A stretch of 11,306 nt of DNA from Methylococcaceae bacterium UBA1147 (GCA_002311315.1 DBZZ01000021.1:11480-22785); one strand, 5' to 3'; positions 1 to 7,443 are shown, numbered from the stretch's first letter. The notes: generated from the letters alone by a model not told the origin. Translations and numbers: made by a program.

Positions 1-150
1 AAAATTGCGTTCGCGGGTGTTCCCGAATTTCTGCCGTGGCTGCTGCCCCATGACTGACGAAATGATCTGTTGTCCCTGCTCTAGGCTCAGGGGCATACTG
101 AACATTTTCTTCAAGCGGTCTGCAGTGGACTCGAACCGCATCGACCGGGC
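1..150 (-). pseudogene. pilU: Possible pilU N-terminal fragment fused to the pilT relic (partial at left edge)
   Basis: From about 150 to the window edge a different minus frame, the same one as the pilT 5' part, stays open. It reads KKMFSMPLSLEQ, then IISSVMGQQPRQKF and TRERNF. This pattern of PLS-x-EQ, a VM, QxR-x-F and RE-NF is what I expect for the end of the N-domain of PilT-family ATPases, and it resembles PilU (PLSPEQ...VMNEQQRRDF...ECNF) more than PilT. In Pseudomonas pilU follows pilT directly. I infer that a deletion removed the 3' two thirds of pilT and the first 40 or so codons of pilU, leaving a fused remnant. The alternative is a decayed middle part of pilT that matches by chance. 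The identification rests on about 35 residues recalled from family consensus. Confidence 0.4.
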
Positions 151-627
151 CTTCAACCGTGAGGACGTAAGCGTGGTCAGTACTGTCGATGGAATTCATC
201 ATCACCCCCAGAGTCGTGGATTCCTCCAATCCGGGCAGCCCCGTAACCAGGATTAATCCCCGTGGTTTCCGGGTCACCTCAGCGAACGATTTGGGGTCAC
301 CCGGTTCTTGCAGCGTAAGCATCTTTGACAGGATGGTTCTGAACACCGGGGCTGCTTCCGTCCCCGGTTGAACGCGTTGGCCCGGAAGCGTGCGAACCCC
401 AACAGCTAGAAGGAAAAATCGGTTTCCAGGGATTCTTTGTAATCCCATCGCTGTTTGTCGTTCATAATGTCGTCGACCAGCGAATGCACCTGCTTGTGTT
501 CTAGCAACGGAACATTGTTACGGCGCATCTCTCCATCGACACGGGCCATGGGCGGCAACCCGGCTGACAAGTGCAAGTCCAAGGCGTTATTCTTAACACA
601 GAAAGCGAGCCGTTCGGCGATGTCCAC
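1..627 (-). pseudogene. pilT: Decayed type IV pilus retraction ATPase gene (pilT), 5' part, broken by stop, frameshift and loss of Walker A
   Basis: PilT is the hexameric ATPase that retracts type IV pili. Reading leftward from a GTG at 627, with GGAGGG just upstream, the first 73 codons closely follow the PilT N-domain (ERLAFCVKNNALDLHLSAG, then RVDGEMRRNNVP and IMNDKQRWDY up to LETDFSF). A TAG at 408-406 then interrupts it. PilT-like sequence continues (GFARFRANAFNRGR), shifts frame near 350-357, and goes on as APVFRTILSKMLTL, PRGLILVTG and YVLTVEGPVDAV. The ATP-binding loop, normally GPTGSGKST, reads GLPGLEEST and has lost the catalytic lysine, so sequencing error alone would not explain the damage. 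Similarity fades by about 125. The place next to a divergent yggS matches the pilT/yggS order known in Pseudomonas. I am confident of pilT ancestry and of inactivation, less so of where the relic ends. Confidence 0.85.
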
Positions 628-690
628 AACCCTCCCTGGATTCCTGAAGGGCATCGTTTAAGCCCGGTACAGCCAAGGAAAAATCACCCG

Positions 691-1407
691 ATGACGATTA
701 GCCAACGACTAAAGCAGGTGCGTTCACGAATACACCATGCAGAACAGACGGCCGGCCGGCCGGCCGGATCTGTCTGCCTGATGGCGGTCAGCAAGACCCA
801 GCCACCGGCAGCCGTGGCCGCCGCTTATCGAGCGGGGCAACGACACTTCGGAGAGAATTACCTACAGGAAGCAATTGCAAAGCAGCGATGCCTGTCCAAC
901 TACCGGGTGACCTGGCATTTCATCGGTCCAGTACAATCCAACAAGACACAGATCATCGCCAGCCGCTTCTCATGGGTTCACAGTGTTGGTCGAATGAAGA
1001 TTGCCAGACGCCTGAACCAACAGCGCCCTTTTGACCTCGGTCCACTGAACATCTGCCTGCAGATCAATATTGATGGTGAGGAAAGCAAATCCGGGATGTC
1101 AATCGAGCAATTGCCGGAACTGGCCGACGAAATTTCTAGCCTGCCGAATCTCCGCCTGAGAGGATTGATGGCCATCCCTGCCATAAGAGAAGACACCCCC
1201 TCCGCAAGCGCACCTTTCCGAAAGATGCGCAATGCATTCCACAACCTGGTGACCAAAGGTTACTGCCTAGACACCCTGTCCATGGGCATGTCCAACGATC
1301 TAGAAGTTGCGATTACGGAAGGTTCAACCATTGTGCGAATAGGGACATCGATTTTCGGCCCCCGCCGGATATCACAGCCAGCACCCGCAGACCCCAACAC
1401 GGTCTAG
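691..1407 (+). CDS. yggS: YggS/PLPBP-family pyridoxal-phosphate homeostasis protein
   Basis: This 238-residue cytosolic protein binds pyridoxal 5'-phosphate without known enzyme activity and balances vitamin B6 and amino acid pools. The fold is the alanine-racemase-like TIM barrel. Visible hallmarks are MAVSKTQP with the PLP lysine at residue 35, RHFGENYLQEA at 51-61, WHFIGPVQSNKT at 75-86, the IDGEESKSG loop near 127-135, LSMGMSNDLEVAI at 196-208, and the phosphate-binding VRIGTSIFGPR at 215-225. Length is normal. I chose ATG 691 because it has AAGGAAAA about ten bases upstream and gives the usual N-terminus; an in-frame ATG at 571 would add 40 residues antisense to the pilT relic. HSVGR at 97-101 replaces the common HS(T)-V(I)-D-R. 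The gene usually precedes proC; here it is followed by a convergent, unrelated gene. Confidence 0.95.
   Translation: MTISQRLKQVRSRIHHAEQTAGRPAGSVCLMAVSKTQPPAAVAAAYRAGQRHFGENYLQEAIAKQRCLSNYRVTWHFIGPVQSNKTQIIASRFSWVHSVGRMKIARRLNQQRPFDLGPLNICLQINIDGEESKSGMSIEQLPELADEISSLPNLRLRGLMAIPAIREDTPSASAPFRKMRNAFHNLVTKGYCLDTLSMGMSNDLEVAITEGSTIVRIGTSIFGPRRISQPAPADPNTV
750..767. repeat. GGCC tandem microrepeat inside yggS
   Basis: Four and a half units of GGCC run without interruption within codons 21-26 of yggS, encoding part of an AGRPAG segment between the first helix and the first strand. The tract is self-complementary and contains overlapping GGCCGGCC sites. Its 4-base unit means that slippage by one unit would shift the yggS reading frame. 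Confidence 0.8.
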
Positions 1408-2240
1408 GGAAAGGTGACCGGCAGCCGATCCGCCTGGTCACGCAAATACGACAACACCCGCCGTGCATTCTCCAGTTGCCCGAGGCTCTGCGGATCGGGA
1501 ACGGATTCCGGATCGAGAAGCAGCCAGCGGTTCAGAATGGATTCAAGCTGAATTTTCTGCTGCACGGAGAAATGCCATTGATTGGAAAAGACTTCGGCGC
1601 GCCCGCCCACCGACCGCTGCAGCGAAGAAGCTAAATCCGAATATTCCGCAGCCAGTGCCTGAACCAGGTCCGTGCCGCTTTCGATCAGTTTGGAAACCTG
1701 CTTGGGCTTGATTGAATCCAGCGAGGTACCCGGGTTATCCGATACCACCTTGATACACTGGACAAGCTCTGCGGAAGAAAACCGGCACGCGGTTTCGTAA
1801 AATGCCGAAGCTTCCATATCGTATAACTCAGGCCTCTCGTAGCAGGTTTCCGGCCGTGACACGGTAACCAGTGCATCGGTACGGCAGAGTGGCTTGGTCA
1901 CAATCGGCGGATACCAGCTCCGTCCTCGCTCAAGGTCGGTGATCTTGTGAACCAGACACACCTCACCCACGGGAAGCTCCGCGTGCCCTGCCACGCCTAT
2001 ATTCAACCAAACCTCAGTGCCAACATTCCCGTACCTGGCATGGGTATAAGCCAGCGCCGCCGCCATTGCCGTCTTGCCGACTCCACTCACGGTCAGCGTA
2101 AAATCCTGACTCCTGAAGATGGGAAAAAAGTTCTCGCCCATCAGGCGCGACAACCCCAACTGCTCGATCAGGGGTTTGGCTTCGCAGGGCAGCGCAACCA
2201 TTAAGTGGATGGGCGGTTGCTCTTTAGCAGGACTATTCAC
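1404..2240 (-). CDS. Nucleoside phosphorylase / nucleosidase superfamily protein with extra C-terminal region
   Basis: A 278-residue protein of the purine nucleoside phosphorylase/MTA-SAH nucleosidase superfamily. Residues 11-200 show the family plan: a first strand MVALPCEAKPL (14-24), SGVGKTAMA (52-60), NIGVAGHAELPVGEV (80-94), YDMEASAFY (140-148) whose Met-Glu would contact ribose, and IKVVSDNPG (163-171) with the aspartate that acts as general acid in MTA/SAH nucleosidases. Residues 200-278 form an additional Gln/Leu/Arg-rich, probably helical region absent from ordinary MTAN. The substrate cannot be read from the sequence. The start is taken at GTG 2240, overlapping the end of the glycosyltransferase by 8 bases with AAGG seven bases upstream; the frame is open up to 2363. 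Translational coupling to the glycosyltransferase is likely. The hopanoid nucleosidase HpnG belongs to the same superfamily, but no hopanoid genes are visible here. Confidence 0.8.
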   Translation of the reverse strand: MNSPAKEQPPIHLMVALPCEAKPLIEQLGLSRLMGENFFPIFRSQDFTLTVSGVGKTAMAAALAYTHARYGNVGTEVWLNIGVAGHAELPVGEVCLVHKITDLERGRSWYPPIVTKPLCRTDALVTVSRPETCYERPELYDMEASAFYETACRFSSAELVQCIKVVSDNPGTSLDSIKPKQVSKLIESGTDLVQALAAEYSDLASSLQRSVGGRAEVFSNQWHFSVQQKIQLESILNRWLLLDPESVPDPQSLGQLENARRVLSYLRDQADRLPVTFP

Positions 2241-3063
2241 AAGAATACCTTGCACAAATCGCTTCGTACCTGCGGACATCCTCGACCCGGTTTCTCTTGC
2301 GAGCGCCGTTGTAAAATATGCGTGCCTTTCGAACCAGCATTCGACAGGCAGCCTGGTAATCATCTGGGTTCAGTCGCCCCGCTTCGATGATGTTTTCCAG
2401 CGCCCTGATCCTGAACCGGTCCATCCCCCAGTAACGGGCCGACAACTGGTCGTCGTGCCCCCCGTACTTGACCAGCAATGGCATATCAACGAAAAGAACC
2501 GGATGGAAAGCTGCGATCCGCAGCCAAAGATCATAATCCTCGCAGGCTGGCAGGCTCTCGTCGAAACCCCCGATGGACTCAAGCAATGCCCGCTCCAGGA
2601 TGACTGCTGAAGGAGACACTACACACAGCGGCAAACAATCCCTGAATATCCATCCCCCCTTCTTGCGATGCTTCTTCATGGGATTAACCCGCACTCCCCT
2701 TCGAATCCAGAGTTCGTCGCAATGACAAACCCGGTACCCGTCGTTCCTGGTCAATTCGTTCAGCTGGATCTGCAGTTTTTCCGGCAACCATTCATCGTCG
2801 GAATCCAGGAAGGCGATCCATTTGCAGGTCGAACTAGCAACGCCGAGGTTGCGGGCACTGCTCACGCCCCGGTTCTCCTGCAACAGTACGGTAACCGTAG
2901 GGAATTCCCGCGCAACAAGGTCGCTGGTACCATCGGTCGATCCGTCGTCAACAACGATGACCTGATCCGGCAAACGAGTCTGTCTCAACACCGAATGCAG
3001 GGCTCTTGGCAGAACCTCAGCGCGGTTGAGGCTCGGGATGACAACAGAGATAGTCTCATTCAT
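2233..3063 (-). CDS. Family 2 glycosyltransferase
   Basis: A 276-residue inverting glycosyltransferase of the GT-A fold, without membrane segments, so it probably acts at the cytoplasmic face of the membrane or on soluble acceptors. Seen in order: nucleotide-binding strand ISVVIPSLNRAEVLPRAL (5-22), VIVVDDGSTDGT (35-46), NRGVSSARNLG (64-74), the metal-binding FLDSDDEW (85-92), the base-side region GGFDESLPACEDYDLWLR (165-182) with the ED pair, and a basic C-terminal tail (RKARIFYNGARKRNR). The donor and acceptor sugars cannot be inferred. ATG 3063 is used, with GGGAAGGA just upstream; the TTG immediately before it is an unnecessary alternative. It is the first gene of a two-gene unit with the phosphorylase-like gene and diverges from the Rsd-like gene. 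Confidence 0.92.
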   Translation of the reverse strand: MNETISVVIPSLNRAEVLPRALHSVLRQTRLPDQVIVVDDGSTDGTSDLVAREFPTVTVLLQENRGVSSARNLGVASSTCKWIAFLDSDDEWLPEKLQIQLNELTRNDGYRVCHCDELWIRRGVRVNPMKKHRKKGGWIFRDCLPLCVVSPSAVILERALLESIGGFDESLPACEDYDLWLRIAAFHPVLFVDMPLLVKYGGHDDQLSARYWGMDRFRIRALENIIEAGRLNPDDYQAACRMLVRKARIFYNGARKRNRVEDVRRYEAICARYSCE

Positions 3064-3184
3064 CAATCCTTCCCATCAAAACAGAAGAGCAGCAACCGTG
3101 CGGAATTCGATTCCCGTAATTGTCGGTCGCAACCAATTCGTATAAGGTAATTGTTCTCAACAAAACAGCGAAAATCGAACCGTA
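3064..3184. promoter_or_regulatory. Divergent intergenic region between glycosyltransferase and rsd-like gene
   Basis: This gap of 121 bases must carry the start signals of both divergent genes. On the plus strand TATAAG at 3141-3146 follows a TTGTCG at 3120-3125 at a rather short 15-base spacing, a weak sigma-70-like candidate for the rsd-like gene. The minus side shows GGGAAGGA as ribosome binding site for the glycosyltransferase. No clear inverted repeat stands out. Confidence 0.35.
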
Positions 3185-3628
3185 ATGTCGCCTCAAGACA
3201 AGCCCTGGTCGGAACGCCGGAGCCAGACCCGGGCGATGATCAAAGAACTCCTGCTAAGCAGGCAACACGTCTGGTCGCTCTACTGCACCATTGGCGGGCT
3301 GGATAGCTTTTCGTCTGACCAACCGGTGGAATCGCTGATCCCCGAATTCTGCCAGGCACTTGTCGATTATATCTCTCTCGGACATTTCGGAATCTACCAG
3401 AGAATCACGGACGGTAGGGAACGCCGGATAAACATCATCAAAAAAGCCGAGGAAATCTATCCGGGGATTTCCGACTCCACTGATGCTGCCATCGAATTCA
3501 ATGACAAGTACCGAGCGGTATCGGGCGTTACCCTGGGTTCGCTTGCCAGTGACCTCTCACGCCTCGGGGAAGAACTGGCAACCCGCATCGACCTTGAAGA
3601 TCAGTTGATAGAAACGATCGGCGGCTGA
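3185..3628 (+). CDS. rsd: Rsd/AlgQ-family regulator of sigma-70
   Basis: A 147-residue, all-helical cytoplasmic protein. Rsd of E. coli binds region 4 of the housekeeping sigma factor and favours alternative sigma factors in stationary phase; AlgQ is the Pseudomonas homologue and influences alginate and virulence genes. The diagnostic stretch is EFCQALVDYISLGHFGIYQRI (residues 54-74), nearly matching the E. coli FCQSLVDYLSAGHFSIYERI. The last helix, LGEELATRIDLEDQLIETI (127-145), corresponds to E. coli IGEALEARFVLEDKLI. It is about ten residues shorter than E. coli Rsd, mainly at the C-terminus. ATG 3185 lacks a good ribosome binding site, but the family N-terminus fits. It lies alone, divergent from the glycosyltransferase and convergent with the UPF0182 gene. 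Whether it acts like Rsd or AlgQ cannot be told. Confidence 0.9.
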   Translation: MSPQDKPWSERRSQTRAMIKELLLSRQHVWSLYCTIGGLDSFSSDQPVESLIPEFCQALVDYISLGHFGIYQRITDGRERRINIIKKAEEIYPGISDSTDAAIEFNDKYRAVSGVTLGSLASDLSRLGEELATRIDLEDQLIETIGG

Positions 3629-3703
3629 GCCAGCCCTGTTTTCCCAATCCCGCAATTACCGTTCGTCACCCAGGCATCACCAGTCCGACAGTTTGGTCAT
3701 ACA

Positions 3704-6388
3704 TCAGGGATTTCCTTTAACAGCCGTCGACTGGTTCTCAGTCACAGAAACCCGATCGCCTGAATCGGTCGGGTCGGGAGGACCTCCACCAGGCAGAACC
3801 GGACTTTCTCTCCGCAACCTTGCCTCAAGTCTCCTGAAAGCGCTTTCAAGCATCTCGTCCATGACCACTTCATCTCCCATGGAAACGATGACACGTACCA
3901 GTTCCGGGATGCTGGTCTGGGTTGAAATCAGGTAGATCGGCTGAATATACAGCACCGAGTGTCCCAGGGGCATGATCACCATCCGGCCCCGGGTAACCGT
4001 GGATCCATGCTGATCCCAGAGCGTGAATTGTTCCGAGATCAGGGGGTCCTGGTCGATCAACGCGTTGATCTGGGCCGGCCCGTCGACCTGAATATCCTTG
4101 CGGAACTTGTACACCGCAATTTGTTCCGAGAAACCAGCGCCGCAGGTCTCGAAATCCAGAGAACCTGCGATGGCGAGCACGCTAAGGTTGTGGCGTTGTA
4201 CCGGCGTCATCGGCTCAACCAAGATGAACCTCTCGATGCCTGGACAACCTTCGATCTCGGTGGTCAGAAAATAAGGCATCACTTTCTGATCGTTGGTCTT
4301 CGGGAAGTCCCATGTTTCGGCCTGCTGGTAGAAGGCTGCCGGATCACGCTGATGATATTTCGAATAGATCTGCATCTGGTAATAGAACAGATCTCTCGGG
4401 TAACGAAGGTGCGATTTCAATTCGGCAGGCATCTGTGAAACCGGCTGGAAGATTCCCGGGTAGGCCTTTCCATAACCGTTGATGATGGGGTCATCGCTAT
4501 CGACCACGTAATAGCTCACCGCACCACTGTACGCATCGACCACTACCTTGACCGAATTGCGGATGTAGTTGATCTTTGTAACGGATCCGGTCTCGTCAAA
4601 ACTCGCATCCAACGGTTTGGAGGCCGGGTATTGATCGGAGACCGTATAGGCATCCTGTACCCAGAACAGATTGTTCTCGGCCACCACCAGATAAGGATCC
4701 CGATCTAGCCGAAGGAACGGTGTCACGGTTGCGATTCGCTCCCTGATGTTACGCCTGATCAACATTCGGCTCTGATCGTTGATGCTGGTGGAAAAGAAAA
4801 CCTTTTCCTCGTTCAGGTAAACCGAGAACAGCAGTTTACGAAACAACGAAGAAATCGGAATGCCCCCGATTCCCGCGTACTGGTCTGCAACGGGGTTCTT
4901 TCCGGCAATGTCTACAACGTCCAACAAGTTCGGAACGATCACATACGCGTAATCATCAAGACCGTAATAGATTTCAGGGTTCTTGACCCCGAAGCCGACC
5001 CCCGACTGAAGGGTCAGATCACGAAGATACCAATTGATTCTTCTTCCCGCGTCCTGTGCGGCCGGCGTCACCACAGCCCCATAACCATGGGTATAGCGAA
5101 GATGAATGTTTTCCCAGGTATGTGCTTCGTCAGGCATCTTTTCAATATTCAATTCCCGTGCGCTCAAGTTGACTTGCTGGGTCCTGCCATTAATCAGGTA
5201 CCGGTCTTCATCAACGCTCTGGAACCGATAATACGGACGGATTCCCTGTAACTGGTTGTAAACATCACCCAACAATTCATGATCCCATACTGGAACATTC
5301 TGTAGATGGCCTTTGGTTGCCCAGTCCGCCAGATCGTTTTCCGGCGTCAGCGATACTTCAAAGTCCAGTGTTTCCACATTGGAAAGATTGTAGGCCGACA
5401 AGGTCGCTTCAATGTTCCCTTGCATGAACGCCTTTTCAGTTTCCACCGGATTCGGATGCACGACCAAGCGCGTCAACAGGCTGGGGCCGGCCGGTACATG
5501 TCGCAATGCCACAGCCAGAAGGAAAACGACCAGAAACCCAAACAGCGGCCGTTTCCCTGACTGCCCCTGGCTGTAAATCATCACGACGGCTGACACTGCT
5601 GCCAACATGAAACTGACAAGGGCTACCCAGATCAATGGCAGGTGGTACCTCATCTCCACATAACCGGGGCCAAAAAATACCGGTTCGTGGGAGGATTCAT
5701 ACACCAGACCGAACCTCTGTAGCATGAAACCCCAACTGACCAGCAGACAGACGCAGATCAGCAACCCGGCCAGATGAATTCTGACTCCCTTGGGATACTT
5801 CTCACCCGCCGATGCAAGCACCCGTTGTTCCAGCCAGTAAAGGAACGCAACCGCCAGCAGCAGCAACGCAAACGCGGTCAGCAGTTCCTGCTGGATCAGT
5901 CTGTAAATGGGAAACGAGAACAAATAAAAACTAATATCATTGTGATAGAAAGGATCGTTGATGCCCATCTCCGGAGCAAAGAAATACAGAAGGGCTACCT
6001 CCCACTGATCATAGAATGGAAACGCCACGATGACCGCCAGCACCACCGACACGACCAGATACACATCCAGTGCCCCGCTTTTGAATTTGTGGGCCAGCGT
6101 CCGCTTTACGCTGTCCACCTCCAGCAGGTTGTGAAGTGTTACACCGACAAAGTTGGATGCAACCCAAAAGTTAAGAAAGAAAACCAGGAAAAACAGCAAG
6201 GTTACTCCACCGGAAATAAAGTACCGGTAAAGCAGGCGGAGCCAGAAATAACTTTCGAATTCAAGCGACCGGAACCACCAAAGATCGACCATGAGATCGA
6301 GAAAAATGAAGTAGAACGCCCCGTACAACAGAGCCAATACAAGCAAAGCAACGCCGCCTGCAAGCAGGATTCGTTTTCCGATTGGCAT
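3704..6388 (-). CDS. UPF0182-family large membrane protein (start at the inner of two duplicated 5' ends)
   Basis: An 894-residue inner-membrane protein of the UPF0182 family, whose function is unknown. About seven hydrophobic segments lie in the first third (roughly 7-30, 58-76, 109-126, 153-185, 204-223, 250-272, 280-296), followed by a large domain of about 590 residues, probably outside the membrane. Family hallmarks seen are DLWWFRSLEFESYFWLRLLY (35-54), DPFYHNDISFYLFSFPIY (145-162), and further on ENIHLRYTHGYGAVVTP and VVDAYSGAVSYYV. The C-terminus carries the usual proline-rich tail (PVLPGGGPPDPTDSG). ATG 6388, preceded by CCGGAAAAC, gives the normal N-terminus. An in-frame ATG at 6568 would add 60 residues that are themselves a diverged copy of this start. 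No neighbour hints at a function. Family assignment is firm, the start less so. Confidence 0.88.
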   Translation of the reverse strand: MPIGKRILLAGGVALLVLALLYGAFYFIFLDLMVDLWWFRSLEFESYFWLRLLYRYFISGGVTLLFFLVFFLNFWVASNFVGVTLHNLLEVDSVKRTLAHKFKSGALDVYLVVSVVLAVIVAFPFYDQWEVALLYFFAPEMGINDPFYHNDISFYLFSFPIYRLIQQELLTAFALLLLAVAFLYWLEQRVLASAGEKYPKGVRIHLAGLLICVCLLVSWGFMLQRFGLVYESSHEPVFFGPGYVEMRYHLPLIWVALVSFMLAAVSAVVMIYSQGQSGKRPLFGFLVVFLLAVALRHVPAGPSLLTRLVVHPNPVETEKAFMQGNIEATLSAYNLSNVETLDFEVSLTPENDLADWATKGHLQNVPVWDHELLGDVYNQLQGIRPYYRFQSVDEDRYLINGRTQQVNLSARELNIEKMPDEAHTWENIHLRYTHGYGAVVTPAAQDAGRRINWYLRDLTLQSGVGFGVKNPEIYYGLDDYAYVIVPNLLDVVDIAGKNPVADQYAGIGGIPISSLFRKLLFSVYLNEEKVFFSTSINDQSRMLIRRNIRERIATVTPFLRLDRDPYLVVAENNLFWVQDAYTVSDQYPASKPLDASFDETGSVTKINYIRNSVKVVVDAYSGAVSYYVVDSDDPIINGYGKAYPGIFQPVSQMPAELKSHLRYPRDLFYYQMQIYSKYHQRDPAAFYQQAETWDFPKTNDQKVMPYFLTTEIEGCPGIERFILVEPMTPVQRHNLSVLAIAGSLDFETCGAGFSEQIAVYKFRKDIQVDGPAQINALIDQDPLISEQFTLWDQHGSTVTRGRMVIMPLGHSVLYIQPIYLISTQTSIPELVRVIVSMGDEVVMDEMLESAFRRLEARLRRESPVLPGGGPPDPTDSGDRVSVTENQSTAVKGNP

Positions 6389-6686
6389 GTTTTCCGGGCT
6401 GTAGCTGTGTTTTTTTACCCGGTCTGAGTCACCGTCCTTTTTAAAGGATTGCAAAGGATTCTCATCCGCCGATGGCCGAATCCGGCCGGATGATAGCAAT
6501 CTTCGATACAAAGCGAATACAAGCAAACCAACGCCGCCTGCGAGCAGAATTCGTTTTCCGATTGGCATGTTTCCCCCGCTATATCCGTATTTCTGTACCC
6601 AGCGTGAGTCGCAGTCCTTTTAACGCGGTCAGAGGGTTCTCATCCGGCGATGGCCGGATCCAGCCTGTGGGGAGCAGTCTCCGATC
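6329..6686. repeat. Tandem direct duplication, unit about 180 bases, spanning 5' end and upstream region of the UPF0182 gene
   Basis: Two copies lie head to tail, about 6329-6508 (inner) and 6509-6686 (outer), offset by exactly 180 bases over most of their length and by 178 after a 2-base gap. I judge identity at about 70-75 percent overall. It is near perfect over the 23 bases from 6369 and 6549 that encode the first codons, and again over 19-20 bases beginning TTCTCATCCG near 6459 and 6637. Each copy holds an ATG start (6388, 6568), a purine-rich ribosome-binding stretch and about 120 bases upstream. The inner copy is open in frame, so the outer start reads through it. The outer copy has a TAA (about 6621) in the matching frame upstream of its own start, consistent with this having been untranslated leader. 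Confidence 0.9.
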
Positions 6687-7015
6687 GGAAATGAAAATTA
6701 ACCCCGATGCCTGTCCATGACACTGCCATTTTCCGACAGCCCATTCACCCGGAATCCTTTCCGAAGTCAGACTCCAGTCTACGACAACCGCATTTCATTT
6801 TCGAACAACCACCAGCCGCACCGCAAAGCTCCTCGAGATTCAGCAGCAAAAACGGGGGGTTCTTTTCAGTCTGGCCGGAACAGCCAAGATAACCCGGTGC
6901 AGAGTTCGGGATTTTCGGAAAGTTCCGGTATCATACTCCATGCTAAATGGCCGTTAATAAAGATTAACCCGGCGATGATTGTCCATTTCAACTAGAGACA
7001 CGATAAGGAAAATCA
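6687..7015. other. Intergenic region upstream of the small lipoprotein gene
   Basis: About 330 bases separate the outer UPF0182 upstream copy from the lipoprotein gene. Open frames here (for example 6717-6995 plus) are Ser/Pro/Asn-rich, show no family motif and have no ribosome binding site, so I do not call them. An inverted repeat lies at 6953-6968 and a possible -10 element TATCAT at 6929-6934, the latter without a convincing -35. The gap presumably contains the divergent promoters for the two flanking genes. Confidence 0.5.
6953..6968. promoter_or_regulatory. Short inverted repeat GTTAAT-4-ATTAAC upstream of lipoprotein gene
   Basis: Six-base arms GTTAAT and ATTAAC flank AAAG, centred about 55 bases before the lipoprotein start. 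It could be a binding site for a dimeric regulator or the AT-rich part of a promoter. A chance occurrence is quite possible. Confidence 0.25.
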
Positions 7016-7354
7016 ATGAAAAAAACCGTACTTTTTTGCAGCGCCCTGTTAACCGTTCCTGCATGCCAGAAGGAATCATACGTCGCTACGTACAATTACA
7101 ACGACCTAACCATAACATCAAGCTATGGCAGGTTTGCCAAGGACAATGCTTCGGCACAGAAAAAAGGGCAGCTTGAATTCAAAAGTGATTCAAGGTCTGT
7201 GTGCCGCAAAGAATTCGGCGGTGGCTGGTCACTATCAGAAATCAAGAACCCCGGGGAAATGAACTGCGAAGAAACATCCGACGGATATCACTGCCGAATA
7301 AAGGATGCTCAACTGTCCTGCAAGCAGGTGATTGACAAGGGTTTCGGCAACTGA
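7016..7354 (+). CDS. Small cysteine-rich exported protein, putative lipoprotein
   Basis: A 112-residue protein I do not recognise. The N-terminus is a short export signal: MKKT, a hydrophobic stretch VLFCSALLTV, then PAC at 15-17. Cys17 would be the lipidated residue, though proline at position -2 is atypical, so cleavage by signal peptidase I is an alternative. The remaining chain of about 95 residues is hydrophilic, with Tyr/Thr/Asn-rich early strands (YVATYNYNDLTITSSYG) and four more cysteines at 63, 84, 93 and 102. That spacing suggests two disulfides in a small extracytoplasmic beta-rich domain. ATG 7016 has AAGGAAAA just upstream, which makes the start convincing. It converges with the lipase-maturation-factor homologue, with an 89-base gap. 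I cannot say whether they act together. Confidence 0.75.
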   Translation: MKKTVLFCSALLTVPACQKESYVATYNYNDLTITSSYGRFAKDNASAQKKGQLEFKSDSRSVCRKEFGGGWSLSEIKNPGEMNCEETSDGYHCRIKDAQLSCKQVIDKGFGN

Positions 7355-7409
7355 ATTCCACGGACTGAGTGAGACATTCAATCCTGTAACCGAGGGAAAC
7401 GGATGAAAT

Positions 7410-7426
7410 GCCCGCTCGCAGCAGGC
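7410..7426 (-). terminator. Possible weak terminator hairpin after the lipase maturation factor gene
   Basis: On the minus strand GCCTGC, loop TGCGA, GCGGGC forms a six-pair stem with one G-U pair, beginning 18 bases past the LMF stop codon and followed by ATTTCATCCGTTT rather than a clean T run. On the plus strand the same stem has a C-A mismatch, so it fits the minus-strand gene better. Confidence 0.3.
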
Positions 7427-7443
7427 GTCGTTCATGCAGGTAT

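Noticed and set aside
571..690. N-terminal extension of yggS by 40 codons
   Set aside because: Sequence is antisense to the pilT relic, does not resemble YggS N-termini, and ATG 691 has a proper ribosome binding site.
2119..2610. Long plus-strand frame opposite the phosphorylase and glycosyltransferase genes
   Set aside because: Both minus-strand frames show strong family motifs; this is an antisense shadow, as are those at 2668-3150, 3959-4438 and 5774-6427.
6717..6995. 92-codon plus-strand frame before the lipoprotein gene
   Set aside because: Low-information Ser/Asn/Pro composition and no start signal; the lipoprotein gene just downstream has its own good ribosome binding site.
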